Below, piece by piece: positions 1-9,568 of a DNA stretch of 64,000 nucleotides (position 1 is the first letter of the stretch; the number at the start of each line of letters is the position of its first letter). The notes under the pieces were generated by a model that ran no database searches, had not been told where the DNA came from, and saw nothing but the letters and a program-made list of their open reading frames with translations. The DNA is from Bacteroidia bacterium. Lineage in GTDB: Bacteria; Bacteroidota; Bacteroidia; 2-12-FULL-35-15. The translations under genes were made by a program, and so were the position numbers. Location: the NCBI GenBank assembly GCA_030654175.1, contig JAURXZ010000001.1, forward strand, positions 275,685 through 339,684, read 5' to 3'.

Positions 1-629
1 TTACAGAGGAGCAAAAAAATGTTGAAAAACAATTGCAGGATTATCGTAATTCGCTTATTACCTATACCTATGAGAAAGAATTAGTAAAACAAAAATTAGA
101 TACTACAATTGGTAATCAGGAGATAGAAGAGTATTACAATAATAACCGGAATAATTTTGAGCTGAAAGATAACATCATAAAAGTAGTTTATGTGAAAGTG
201 AATAAAAAAGCACCGGGAATTAATAAACTTCAAAAATGGTATAAATCGGATATTCCAAAGGACAAAGAATTACTTGCAGGGTATTGTCATCAGTTTGCCG
301 AAAACTTTTATTTAGACGACAATTCATGGCTTTTGTTTGATGATCTTTTGAAAGAGATCCCAATTCAAACCTATAATAAAGAACTGTTTTTGCAAAACAA
401 TAGATTTGTTGAGGTTACGGATTCTACAAACAGTTATTTTTTAAATATTAAAGGATTTAAAATCCGTAATAGTCTTTCACCTCTCAGTTTTGAGAGAGAA
501 AATATAAAAAATATCATTTTGAATAAGCGCAAATTGCAGCTGATTACGAAGATGAAAGAAGATATTTATAATGACGCGGCCAATAATAAAAAAATTGAAA
601 TCTATATCAATGATAAATCTAAAAAATAA
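1..629 (+). CDS. PpiC/parvulin-type foldase-like protein, 5' truncated by window edge
   Basis: Frame is open from position 3 (TEEQKNVEKQLQDYRNSL...); SurA-N-like helical segment; overlaps start of next PPIase. Confidence 0.6.
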   Translation, partial: TEEQKNVEKQLQDYRNSLITYTYEKELVKQKLDTTIGNQEIEEYYNNNRNNFELKDNIIKVVYVKVNKKAPGINKLQKWYKSDIPKDKELLAGYCHQFAENFYLDDNSWLLFDDLLKEIPIQTYNKELFLQNNRFVEVTDSTNSYFLNIKGFKIRNSLSPLSFERENIKNIILNKRKLQLITKMKEDIYNDAANNKKIEIYINDKSKK

Positions 630-2046
630 CAAAAAGGCTTTCACAACAGTTACAAAAAGTAGGATCCACGCTCCTCTAAATCACCTGTCCGGGCTTTTGA
701 TTTTGGTTTGCGCATTAGTTCTCCTTCCTTTCGGAGATGCTGGAAAAACCTTTGCCCAAGGGAAAGTGATTGATCGTGTTATTGCTGTAGTTGGTTCTAA
801 TACTGTTTTGCAGTCCGAACTTGAATCACAATACCAGCAAATGGTTTCATCACAGGAACTTGTAAATGAAAATTCTCATTGCAAGTTATTTGAAGAACTT
901 TTGTATCAAAAACTATTATTGGCACAGGCACAAAAAGACAGTTTAGTTGTTACGGATGCCCAGGTTGAACAGGAACTTGACAGACGTATTCAATATTATA
1001 TTCAGCAATTTGGTTCCGAAGAACGTTTTATTGCTTTTTATGGTAAATCCGTTGAAGATTTTAAAATTGATCTAAAAGATAATGTCCGCGATCTATTGTT
1101 AGCACAACAAATGCAAAGTAAAATAACAGGTGATGTGAGTGTTACTCCTAATGATGTGAGAACGTATTACAAAAGTATTCCTGAAGATTCTATTCCCTTT
1201 ATTAATGCTGAAGTAGAAGTGGGCCAGATTGTTAAAAAGCCACAAACTACTCCCGAAGCAAAGAAAGAAGCAAAACAAAAAATTGAAGATATCCGCCAAC
1301 GTATCATGAAGGGTGATAGTCAATTTCCTGCAATGGCTGCATTGTATTCCGAAGATCCCGGATCGGCAAGTAAGGGTGGTTTGTATGAACATATACAACG
1401 CGGGCAGTTTGTGCCTGAATGGGATGCCTGGGCCTTTAAACTTAAACCAAATGAGATCAGCGAAGTATTTGAAACCGTTTATGGCTATTTTATTATTCAG
1501 TTAATTGAACGCAGAGGCGATGAAGTAGATGCCCGCAGCTTGCTTATTGCCCCTAAAATAGAGCCGGGCGATCTGTTAAAAGCAAAACAATCTTTAGATA
1601 CTATTTATACCAAAATATCTGCGGATACAATTTCCTTTTCTGAAGCAGCTGCAAAATATTCGGATGATGAAGAAAGTAAAAATAGTGGTGGTTTGATGGT
1701 AAATCCAATGAATGGAGCTACTCGTTTTCAAATGGATGAAATTGGCCAGATTGACCAAACAGTTGCATTTGCTATTGATAAATTGAAAGTAGGAGAATTC
1801 ACTAAACCAATGCCAATGACCTCTCGTGATGGTAAACAGGCATATCGCATTGTGTATTTAAAAACCAGGACATCACCACATCGTGCAAATTTAGCGGACG
1901 ATTATCAAAAGATACAGGCAGTGGCTTTATCTAAGAAGCAGCAAGAAGCGATACAGACCTGGATCAAAAAGAAATCAGTTAATACCTTTGTTCGTATCAA
2001 TGATGATTATAAAAATTGTACGTTTAATAATAAGTGGGTAAACTAA
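610..2046 (+). CDS. SurA-like peptidylprolyl isomerase with two rotamase domains
   Basis: VIDRVIAVVGSNTVLQSELE (SurA N-domain) plus two parvulin-like blocks (AALYSEDPGSASKGGLYEHIQRGQFVPEWDAWAFKLKPNEIS; AAKYSDDEESKNSGGLM). ATG at 610 precedes the signal-peptide-like hydrophobic stretch; preferred over 571. Confidence 0.85.
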   Translation: MINLKNNKKAFTTVTKSRIHAPLNHLSGLLILVCALVLLPFGDAGKTFAQGKVIDRVIAVVGSNTVLQSELESQYQQMVSSQELVNENSHCKLFEELLYQKLLLAQAQKDSLVVTDAQVEQELDRRIQYYIQQFGSEERFIAFYGKSVEDFKIDLKDNVRDLLLAQQMQSKITGDVSVTPNDVRTYYKSIPEDSIPFINAEVEVGQIVKKPQTTPEAKKEAKQKIEDIRQRIMKGDSQFPAMAALYSEDPGSASKGGLYEHIQRGQFVPEWDAWAFKLKPNEISEVFETVYGYFIIQLIERRGDEVDARSLLIAPKIEPGDLLKAKQSLDTIYTKISADTISFSEAAAKYSDDEESKNSGGLMVNPMNGATRFQMDEIGQIDQTVAFAIDKLKVGEFTKPMPMTSRDGKQAYRIVYLKTRTSPHRANLADDYQKIQAVALSKKQQEAIQTWIKKKSVNTFVRINDDYKNCTFNNKWVN

Positions 2047-2145
2047 TAAATTAGAGAATTGGAGATGGAGAGAAATGGAGAGTTGAAAAATTACTAAATC
2101 TCCAGATCTTCAAATCTTCAAATCGAAAAATCACTAAATCTCCAA

Positions 2146-3114
2146 TTGAACATGTATAAAACAGATGTAGAAGCCGTAGATGCCTTTGTAGCTAAATATA
2201 AAGAGTTAAACGCTGAAATAGGTAAAGTAATTATTGGTCAGGATGAAGTTGTAAAAGATGTATTGATCTCAATTTTTAGCCGTGGACATTGTTTGCTTAT
2301 TGGCGTTCCCGGATTAGCTAAAACATTGTTGGTGAATACTATTTCAGATACCTTAGGTCTTACATACAACCGCATTCAGTTCACTCCCGATCTGATGCCT
2401 TCTGATATTATCGGTTCCGAAATTTTAGGTGAGGACCGTCATTTTAAATTCATTAAAGGCCCTTTGTTCGCTAATATTATTTTGGCGGATGAGATAAACC
2501 GTACACCACCAAAAACACAAGCAGCTTTGCTTGAAGCCATGCAGGAGCGCAGCATTACAACAGGTGGGAAAAGATATGAATTGGGAAATCCATTTTTTGT
2601 ATTGGCTACACAAAACCCGATAGAGCAGGAGGGAACCTACCCGTTGCCGGAAGCACAGTTGGATCGTTTTATGTTTAACGTTTGGTTGGACTACCCAAAA
2701 TTTGAGGATGAATTATTAGTTGTGAAAAGTACTACATCTGATAATAGAGTTCAATTGAAAAAAATATTGAGTGCAGAGGAGATCATTTATTTTCAAAATT
2801 TAGTTCGCAGAATTCCGGTTACGGATAACGTATTGGAATACGCAGTAAAATTGGCTGCAAAAACTCGCCCTAATACAGAACATGCAGCCGGCATTGCAAA
2901 CAACTATTTATCATGGGGAGCAGGACCAAGAGCTTCACAATTTTTGGTGATAGGTGCTAAATGCCATGCATTAATAAAAGGAAAGTATTCACCGGATATT
3001 GAAGATGTAAAAGCGGTAGCAGGAGCCATATTACGCCACCGTATTGTTCGTAATTATAAAGCAGAAGCAGAAGGCGTTAGCGTTGATAAAATTATTGAAG
3101 AGTTGATGAAGTAA
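2146..3114 (+). CDS. MoxR-family AAA+ ATPase
   Basis: Walker A GVPGLAKT, Walker B ILADEINR, TPPKTQAALLEAMQE; canonical MoxR. Confidence 0.95.
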   Translation: MNMYKTDVEAVDAFVAKYKELNAEIGKVIIGQDEVVKDVLISIFSRGHCLLIGVPGLAKTLLVNTISDTLGLTYNRIQFTPDLMPSDIIGSEILGEDRHFKFIKGPLFANIILADEINRTPPKTQAALLEAMQERSITTGGKRYELGNPFFVLATQNPIEQEGTYPLPEAQLDRFMFNVWLDYPKFEDELLVVKSTTSDNRVQLKKILSAEEIIYFQNLVRRIPVTDNVLEYAVKLAAKTRPNTEHAAGIANNYLSWGAGPRASQFLVIGAKCHALIKGKYSPDIEDVKAVAGAILRHRIVRNYKAEAEGVSVDKIIEELMK

Positions 3115-3137
3115 AATGCGTTTGCGTAAATTGTATT

Positions 3138-3170
3138 AATCCTGACAGGTTTTTAAACCAGTCAGGATTT
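3138..3170. terminator. palindromic terminator-like repeat, moxR 3' end (palindrome family copy 1)
   Basis: AATCCTGACAGGTTTTTAAACCAGTCAGGATTTTTTTT. Confidence 0.65.
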
Positions 3171-3222
3171 TTTTTTATAAAGTTTAATGCTAATGACATA
3201 AAGCAATAGGAGAGGAGAAATT

Positions 3223-3621
3223 TTATTTTCCTGAAAGATATTTTTTCCAGGGTTTCCAGTAATAATCATTCCATCCAGACTTAACTCCTGCGCTATGTTT
3301 ATCAGGAACATTTGCATGAGTCATGTGTAAGATTACATCTTTTCCTTTAGGCTCAAGCAGAATGATAAATGTTGAATCAATATCTTCTTTATCCCAATCC
3401 TGTGCTTTCCAGCTCTGAACAATAAGTTTGTCTTTCACCAACTGAAGATTTTTCCCGTTAATATAGCCACCATGCGCTGAATATTTACTTCCTTCTTTTG
3501 CCGAAATTTTAGCAGCCGCACCGGTTACTAATGAATGTTTTTTAGCATCCATATATAGATCATAAAGAACCTTTGCGGTAGTAGCTTTAAACACTACTTT
3601 TTGAACAATTGTTTTTGGCAT
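3223..3621 (-). CDS. SRPBCC/START-like (AHSA1-type) protein
   Basis: MPKTIVQKVVFKATTAKVLYDLYMDAKKHSLVTGAAAKISAKEGSKYSAHGGYINGKNLQLV...WKPWKKYL. Start corrected from 3828 to 3621 because the longer ORF reads through an intergenic repeat. Confidence 0.8.
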   Translation of the reverse strand: MPKTIVQKVVFKATTAKVLYDLYMDAKKHSLVTGAAAKISAKEGSKYSAHGGYINGKNLQLVKDKLIVQSWKAQDWDKEDIDSTFIILLEPKGKDVILHMTHANVPDKHSAGVKSGWNDYYWKPWKKYLSGK

Positions 3622-3730
3622 GTGGTTAGTTTTTTTGTTATTTGATTTAATTGTATGCTCCTCTATTGAAAAGCAACTGATATAAAATTCGATGCAAAGC
3701 TTAATGTTAGTGAGTCTTGCGCCAATTGTT

Positions 3731-3840
3731 TGCGTGAGGGATTGTAACGAAAATCCTTTCCAAATTTTTATTGGGAAAGATTGTAGCCATTCGACTCCGC
3801 TCAGGATAAAACTCCAAGCCAAACCCAAAGGGGCACGCCC
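3731..3840 (+). repeat. ~100-bp double-hairpin interspersed repeat, copy A (diverged, with internal insertion)
   Basis: TGCGTGAGGGATTGTAACGAAAATCCTTTCC...GGGAAAGATTGTAGCC...AAGCC...CACGCCC. Confidence 0.7.
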
Positions 3841-3854
3841 TGACAGTCTATTAA

Positions 3855-6179
3855 CTATCTAGGCATAATTTTCATCCTTTTTTTCAAATCCTCAATACTT
3901 AATAAAATTACTTCATTGGTTGCTGGCAATCTGAATTGAGGTTCAAGTTCATGATCAGCAACAGCAGAAACAGCATCTTTAATAGCAAGCCATGTGGCAC
4001 AGGCAAGCATAAAAGGTGGTTCAGCAACCGCTTTACTTTTACGTATTGCATTTGGATTAGGAGCGCTTTGTAATAATTCTGTTCTGAAATCGCTTGGAAT
4101 GTCTTGTACAGAAGGGATCTTGTAGGTATCAGGAGAATGATTGAGCAAATGGCCTTTATCATTCCATTTTACTTCTTCGGTGGTACACCAGCCAACTCCT
4201 TGTATATAACCACCTTCCACCTGTCCAACATCAATTCCGTGATTGATGGAATCTCCAACATCATGCAAAATATCGGTTCTTAAATTTTTATGAAATCCTG
4301 TTAATGTATCCACAATTACTTCGCTTACACACATTCCAAAAGCAAAATAATTAAAGGGTTTTCCCCATCCGGTAACTTTGTCCCAACCTATGTTTGGAGT
4401 TCGGTAAAAACCGGTTGCACTTAAACTTACCTGGTTAAAATGAATCAGCGGCATAGCATCAGCAAAAGGCATTTTGTGATAAGGCAAAACCTTATCAGAA
4501 ATATAATCGTTCTCAAAAATAATGTTTTCAGGTAAGGATTGTTTTTCAGGCCGTTGCTTTGAAAATTCAACCGCCATTACTTCTGCAATACGGACCTTAA
4601 GTATATCAATAGCATTTTTAACAGCCATGCCATTCAGGTCAGTTCCTGCAGAAGCAGCAGTAGCAGATGTGTTTGGAACCTTTGAAGTATTGGTTGCGTT
4701 TACTTTTATTTTATCTACGCTCACACCCAGCTCCGCTGCAGCGATCTGCATTATTTTTGTATTCAATCCCTGGCCCATTTCAGTACCACCATGATTCACC
4801 AGTACAGTCCCGTCTTTATAAATATTTACAAGTGCGCCTGCCTGGTTAAGAAAAGAAGTAGTGAAGGAGATACCAAATTTAACCGGTGTTAATGCAATTC
4901 CTTTTTTATAAAACTCATTGGAAGCATTAAATTCATTAACAGCTTTTCTTCTTAGTTGATATTCCGAAGAAGCTATCAATTGGTCGTACATTATATGTAA
5001 ACGGTTCAATTCAACTGTTTGGCCGTAGTGTGTTATATTATCGGTATCAATTCCATAAAAATTACGCTTCCGTATATCAGCCGCATCTTTCTTTAGGAAA
5101 CGAGCCATCCGATCGATCACTGCCTCCATAGCAGCCATACCCTGAGGTCCGCCAAAGCCCCTGAAAGCAGTATTAGAAGGGTGGTTTGTTTTATAGGCTT
5201 TGCCGGTTACATGCATATTGGGAATGTAATAACTACCATCAGCATGCAGCATAGCTCTTTCCAGGATAGCCAGACTTAAATCTGTAGCACAACCGCCATC
5301 GGCATTCTGTTCGAATTTGATGGCCGAAATTTTTCCATCATTATCAAAACCAACTTCATAGCGGATAAGATAAGGATGCCTCTTACCGGTGATGATCTGA
5401 TCATCATCCCTGAAAAGATGAATTTTTACCGGACGTTTGGTGGCATTACAAAGTAAAGCCGACCATGCAGCAACCCAATTGCCCTGTGTTTCTTTACCAC
5501 CAAATGCTCCACCCATTCTGCGTGTTTCCACTACCACTTCGTTTTTTGCGATACCGAGTACTTCCGCAATAATAGCTTGTGTTTCAGAGGGGTGTTGCGT
5601 GGAGCTGTATGCCGTTATTTCCTGATCTTCGCCTGGTACGCAGAGGCAGGATTGGGTTTCTAAATACCAATGTTCTTGTGCACCCGTTTCGAGTTCGCCT
5701 TTTAAAACGTGTATGGCAGTTTTCAACGCTGCATCAGCATCCCCACGTTTCATAGTGCGTGCAGGACCTAATAGTGAATTTTTTTCTATTGCAGTTCTGA
5801 TATCTAAAATAGCTTCTAAGGGTTCGTATTCAATAACTATTAATTTTTCAGCAGCAATTGCAATTTCATTTGTTTCAGCAGCAATAAGCACAATGGCTTG
5901 CCCTACACATAGCACTTCATCAATCGCCAAACAAACCTCATCATGAACAACAGGGCCCATTTGGTTCATACCCGGTATGTCCTTATAACAAAGCACCGCA
6001 TGGACACCTTTCAGTTTTTTTGCTGATGACAGATCAAGTGATTTTATTTTAGCATGAGCATGTGAACTATAAACCACCCTTCCAATAAGGAGTTGAGAGT
6101 TTATTTGCATATCATCAATATACACGGATTCACCGCTTACGTGTTTAATAGCACTATCGTGAGGAATGGAGTTGCTCAT
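3855..6179 (-). CDS. xdhB: xanthine dehydrogenase molybdopterin-binding subunit
   Basis: GGAFGGKETQ, GFGGPQG, GGTEMGQGLNTK, YIQGVGWCTTEE; Mo-hydroxylase large subunit. Confidence 0.93.
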   Translation of the reverse strand: MSNSIPHDSAIKHVSGESVYIDDMQINSQLLIGRVVYSSHAHAKIKSLDLSSAKKLKGVHAVLCYKDIPGMNQMGPVVHDEVCLAIDEVLCVGQAIVLIAAETNEIAIAAEKLIVIEYEPLEAILDIRTAIEKNSLLGPARTMKRGDADAALKTAIHVLKGELETGAQEHWYLETQSCLCVPGEDQEITAYSSTQHPSETQAIIAEVLGIAKNEVVVETRRMGGAFGGKETQGNWVAAWSALLCNATKRPVKIHLFRDDDQIITGKRHPYLIRYEVGFDNDGKISAIKFEQNADGGCATDLSLAILERAMLHADGSYYIPNMHVTGKAYKTNHPSNTAFRGFGGPQGMAAMEAVIDRMARFLKKDAADIRKRNFYGIDTDNITHYGQTVELNRLHIMYDQLIASSEYQLRRKAVNEFNASNEFYKKGIALTPVKFGISFTTSFLNQAGALVNIYKDGTVLVNHGGTEMGQGLNTKIMQIAAAELGVSVDKIKVNATNTSKVPNTSATAASAGTDLNGMAVKNAIDILKVRIAEVMAVEFSKQRPEKQSLPENIIFENDYISDKVLPYHKMPFADAMPLIHFNQVSLSATGFYRTPNIGWDKVTGWGKPFNYFAFGMCVSEVIVDTLTGFHKNLRTDILHDVGDSINHGIDVGQVEGGYIQGVGWCTTEEVKWNDKGHLLNHSPDTYKIPSVQDIPSDFRTELLQSAPNPNAIRKSKAVAEPPFMLACATWLAIKDAVSAVADHELEPQFRLPATNEVILLSIEDLKKRMKIMPR

Positions 6180-6279
6180 GGTTACGAATTACGAATCATT
6201 ACGAATTTATGAAACTGTGTTTGTTGAAAACGATTACATCGATTACTAAAATGATTGCACCGATGTTATTATATTGTTC

Positions 6280-6299
6280 AATTGCCTACTGTAAAATTG
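6280..6299 (-). repeat. copy of intergenic 20-mer CAATTTTACAGTAGGCAATT (reverse orientation)
   Basis: AATTGCCTACTGTAAAATTG, exact match to the copy at 59240. Confidence 0.7.
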
Positions 6300-6316
6300 T
6301 TAAATTGTCTAATTGC

Positions 6317-7819
6317 CTAAGAAAAATTATCTATCTCTAAATCATCTGTCTCTGAATTGTCTATCTTCAAATTGTGTATTGGATCCGTCTCACTCCAGAA
6401 TTTTAACAATAAATTCTTTGCTGCAATTGTTCTGAACTCGGCACCTGATCTGGCATCCGAAATAGGGGTAAACTCATCAGCGATCAATTCCATTGCCTGT
6501 TCAACAGTACTTCTTACCCACAATTTCCCGGCTAAATATTCCTCTGCTTTTGTTGCTCGTTTAGTAATGGCGGCCATTCCACCGTATGCAAGAGTTATCG
6601 TCTCTACAATATTATCATCCAATGTTATGCTAAAACCTGCACTAACAGTAGAAATATCAAGATCTTTCCGTTTTGATACTTTATAGAATTTTACAATTGT
6701 TTTTGGAGAAGGTCTTGGAATGATAATGGTAGTGATGATCTCATTAGGTTGGCGTTCTGTTTTACGATAACCAAGAATGTAATTATTCATATTAATTCTG
6801 CGTTCTCCATCAATGCTCTGTAATTTTATTTCTGCATTGTATGCCATCAGAGTGGGCAGTGTATCTCCAATAGGTGAACCTGATCCTACATTTCCACCCA
6901 ATGTTGCAAGTGATCTGATTTGTCGGGAACCAAATACAGCCAGTGTTTCATATAAAGCAGGAAGTTCATTTTTAGCGATCTTTTTTACTTCTTCCAGGTT
7001 CATTCCTGAACCGAATTTTATCAGGTAATCAGTTTTAACACATTTTTTTAATTCGTCAATGCAGGAAAGATCAATAATTTCTTCAAGCAATTCATGACGT
7101 TTGGTAACCCGCAACGCAACATCAGTCGCCCCATTTATTAAAACAGAATTTTGCATTTTATTCCTTAATTCCAATGCTTCTTGTTTCGTTTTTGGCTGAT
7201 AGTATTTTTGTTCAGATGTATTTATCTCAATTGAATGGCTTTGACCTTTAATTTGAAGAAGCAACTCTATTACCTGTTTTTCATTTGTAGTAAATTGATC
7301 TGTACTCTTTTGAGCACACGCTTTTGCTGCCGCTTCAATAATAGGTTTGTAACCGGTGCAACGACATAGATTACCTGTTAATGAATCTTCAATACTTTCT
7401 TTGGTTGGTTCATTTTCGTTTTTATAAAGCGAAAATAATGACATGATAATGCCGGGGGTACAATAGCCACATTGACTTCCGTTACATTCTACCATTGCTT
7501 TTTGAACAGGATGCAATACTTTTTCAGTACCGTTGTTCTGTGATAAATTTTCAACAGTTATCAGTTGCTTTCCTTGAAGCATTGGTAAAAACACAAGACA
7601 GGAGTCCCAGGCTTTATAGCTTATCTTATTGTCAGGGTTTAATTCAGCAATTACCACAGTGCATGCACCGCAATCACCTTCGGCACAACCTTCTTTAACC
7701 CCTTTGTGAATGGGACTGCTGCGTAAATAATTCAGTACAGTAGTTGTAGGCTTGAATTGATCATTAAAATCAAGGGTTTGTATTTTTCCGTCTAATACAA
7801 AAGAGATGTTTTGTTGCAT
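6317..7819 (-). CDS. xdhA: xanthine dehydrogenase small subunit (2Fe-2S + FAD)
   Basis: CAEGDCGACTVV, CGYCTPGIIMS, GNLCRCTGYKPI; FAD-binding NSVLINGATDVALRV; LATLGGNVGSGSPIGD. Confidence 0.93.
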   Translation of the reverse strand: MQQNISFVLDGKIQTLDFNDQFKPTTTVLNYLRSSPIHKGVKEGCAEGDCGACTVVIAELNPDNKISYKAWDSCLVFLPMLQGKQLITVENLSQNNGTEKVLHPVQKAMVECNGSQCGYCTPGIIMSLFSLYKNENEPTKESIEDSLTGNLCRCTGYKPIIEAAAKACAQKSTDQFTTNEKQVIELLLQIKGQSHSIEINTSEQKYYQPKTKQEALELRNKMQNSVLINGATDVALRVTKRHELLEEIIDLSCIDELKKCVKTDYLIKFGSGMNLEEVKKIAKNELPALYETLAVFGSRQIRSLATLGGNVGSGSPIGDTLPTLMAYNAEIKLQSIDGERRINMNNYILGYRKTERQPNEIITTIIIPRPSPKTIVKFYKVSKRKDLDISTVSAGFSITLDDNIVETITLAYGGMAAITKRATKAEEYLAGKLWVRSTVEQAMELIADEFTPISDARSGAEFRTIAAKNLLLKFWSETDPIHNLKIDNSETDDLEIDNFS

Positions 7820-8190
7820 AGAAAATCAAGGGCTTAATTATTTTAATAATCCAATCAAGCTTGAAAATTAATAAAAAATCTGTATTGTTCCTGATAAATA
7901 AACAGGATGTAGAACAAATATCCCTTTTTGCGCAAAACAGGTTTTATTTTAATCGAAACCATGATTGAAAGAATAATTGGGAACCTAAAAAAACATCCAC
8001 AATGTTGGGCATTACGTGTTGTTTGATTTAATTAACGTTTAATGGCTATTTCCGGATTTCTTATTGCTTAATATAAGGTTCTTCGGCACAAAATTTGCAC
8101 CATTACAGTATTGAATATATTTCGCTAAAAATTCCGTAAAATCTTTTTCAAAATATAAATTTTTTATTCTATTAATTAAACACGTTACTA

Positions 8191-8874
8191 ATGTTATTTA
8201 AAAAAAATATCGCTTTAATTTTACTCTTTGTCTTTTATTTGGGCGCAACTTCATTTTCTACCGCGAGTGGTGATTGGCAACTAAAAAAAGATGAAAAAGG
8301 CGTTGCCATTTATACACGAAATTCTGAAAATTCGGCCTTTAAAGAATTAAAAGCTGTTGCCTATCTCAAAACTTCAATTTCAAGTATTGTGGGGCTTCTA
8401 TATGATTTTGAAAAGTATCCCGAATGGGTATATAAATGTGGTGCATCAGGCACACTTAAAACCATAAGTGAAAAAGAATTGATCCACTATCAAACTGTAA
8501 TAGCACCTTGGCCTATCAGTAATCGTGATTTTATTGTAAATATAAAAATAGGACAGGATGAACTAACAAAAGTAGTTTCCATTAAATCGTATGCTACCGG
8601 AACTTATATCCCTGTTTCCCCTGATTATGTTCGAATCATGAATTTTAATGCATCCTGGACACTCACACCACAAAAAGACGGAACGGTTGAAATTGTATAT
8701 CAATTGTTAGTTGATCCGGCAGGGGCTGTTCCCGCATGGGCTGTAAATATGGCAATAGTTGACGGACCATTTGAAACCATGAATAAAATAAAAGAAAGGG
8801 TATTCAAAGAAGAGTATCAAAAAGCGAAAATTTCTTTTATTAAAGAGCCCAATAAAATTTTAAGTAAAAATTGA
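8191..8874 (+). CDS. START-domain lipid-binding protein, secreted
   Basis: N-terminal signal; WQLKKDEKGVAIYTRNSENSAFKELKA...APWPISNRDFIV...PAGAVPAWAVNMAIVDGPFETM. Confidence 0.8.
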   Translation: MLFKKNIALILLFVFYLGATSFSTASGDWQLKKDEKGVAIYTRNSENSAFKELKAVAYLKTSISSIVGLLYDFEKYPEWVYKCGASGTLKTISEKELIHYQTVIAPWPISNRDFIVNIKIGQDELTKVVSIKSYATGTYIPVSPDYVRIMNFNASWTLTPQKDGTVEIVYQLLVDPAGAVPAWAVNMAIVDGPFETMNKIKERVFKEEYQKAKISFIKEPNKILSKN

Positions 8875-8933
8875 ACTTGATGAGGTTCTTCGTAATTTTA
8901 TTAATTCAGGTTTGCTATTTTATTTGGTGACGC

Positions 8934-9025
8934 TGCGTTAGGGATTGCAACGTAAATCCTTTTCTGTTTAGAAAAGATTGAAGTGGAAAGCCCGGCCCTT
9001 TCTTCTTTAAGAAAGGGAAACGCCC
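8934..9025 (+). repeat. double-hairpin interspersed repeat, copy B
   Basis: TGCGTTAGGGATTGCAACGTAAATCCTTTTCTGTTTAGAAAAGATTGAAGTGGAAAGCCCGGCCCTTTC...GAAAGGGAAACGCCCA. Confidence 0.85.
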
Positions 9026-9055
9026 AAGTAGTGAAAAGCTTTAAAGGAATTATTT

Positions 9056-9490
9056 TTAAGGACAATCACACGAATCATTTTCCATTTTCAGATCAATTGC
9101 GGTAACAACTCTTGAAATGGTATCACAATCTGCAATTACAATACGAAGTTTTTTACCGGAAGTGGTAGTACCTTCTATGGCATAAGAAGGACAAGGTTTA
9201 TCATGTACCTGACTTTTATCGTAATTCACTTTTCCTTTACCAAGTGATTCACCTTTACCTAACAATTCTCTTATTTCAGATTCGGTGATCTGTCTGCATT
9301 CCATTCTGCAAGCAGCATGTTTGCTATACTCCAATTTTTGCCAGCCAAGTTCTTCTAATTTAGCCGAACCGGGCATCTGGCAGCCTTTTCCTTTATATAC
9401 GAAACTTACAATAAGCACTCCCAGCAATAAACCGAAACCGTATAATTTTAAGCGCCTGATTAAATCAGAATGTTTTCCTTGAATGGCCAT
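9056..9490 (-). CDS. membrane-anchored DUF4258-like protein
   Basis: N-terminal TM (LYGFGLLLGVLIVSFVY) then YSKHAACRMECRQITESEIRELL...TTTSGKKLRIVIADCDTISRVVTAIDL. Confidence 0.65.
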   Translation of the reverse strand: MAIQGKHSDLIRRLKLYGFGLLLGVLIVSFVYKGKGCQMPGSAKLEELGWQKLEYSKHAACRMECRQITESEIRELLGKGESLGKGKVNYDKSQVHDKPCPSYAIEGTTTSGKKLRIVIADCDTISRVVTAIDLKMENDSCDCP

Positions 9491-9568
9491 GAGAGATGTA
9501 ATATTTAATATTTAATATTTTTTAAAATGAGACGTAATATTACCTATTACATTTAAAATATTACATCA

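Noticed and set aside
1099-1398. Antisense ORF in surA-like gene (and similar antisense ORFs in xdh, lon, recN, lpxC, gap, porX, fahA, transketolase)
   Set aside because: Fully overlap strongly supported coding genes on the other strand; compositions are typical antisense shadows.
3622-3828. N-terminal 69 codons of ORF 3223..3828
   Set aside because: These codons translate an interspersed repeat (copy A; KGFSLQSLTQ) and non-coding spacer; the SRPBCC domain begins at M 3621.
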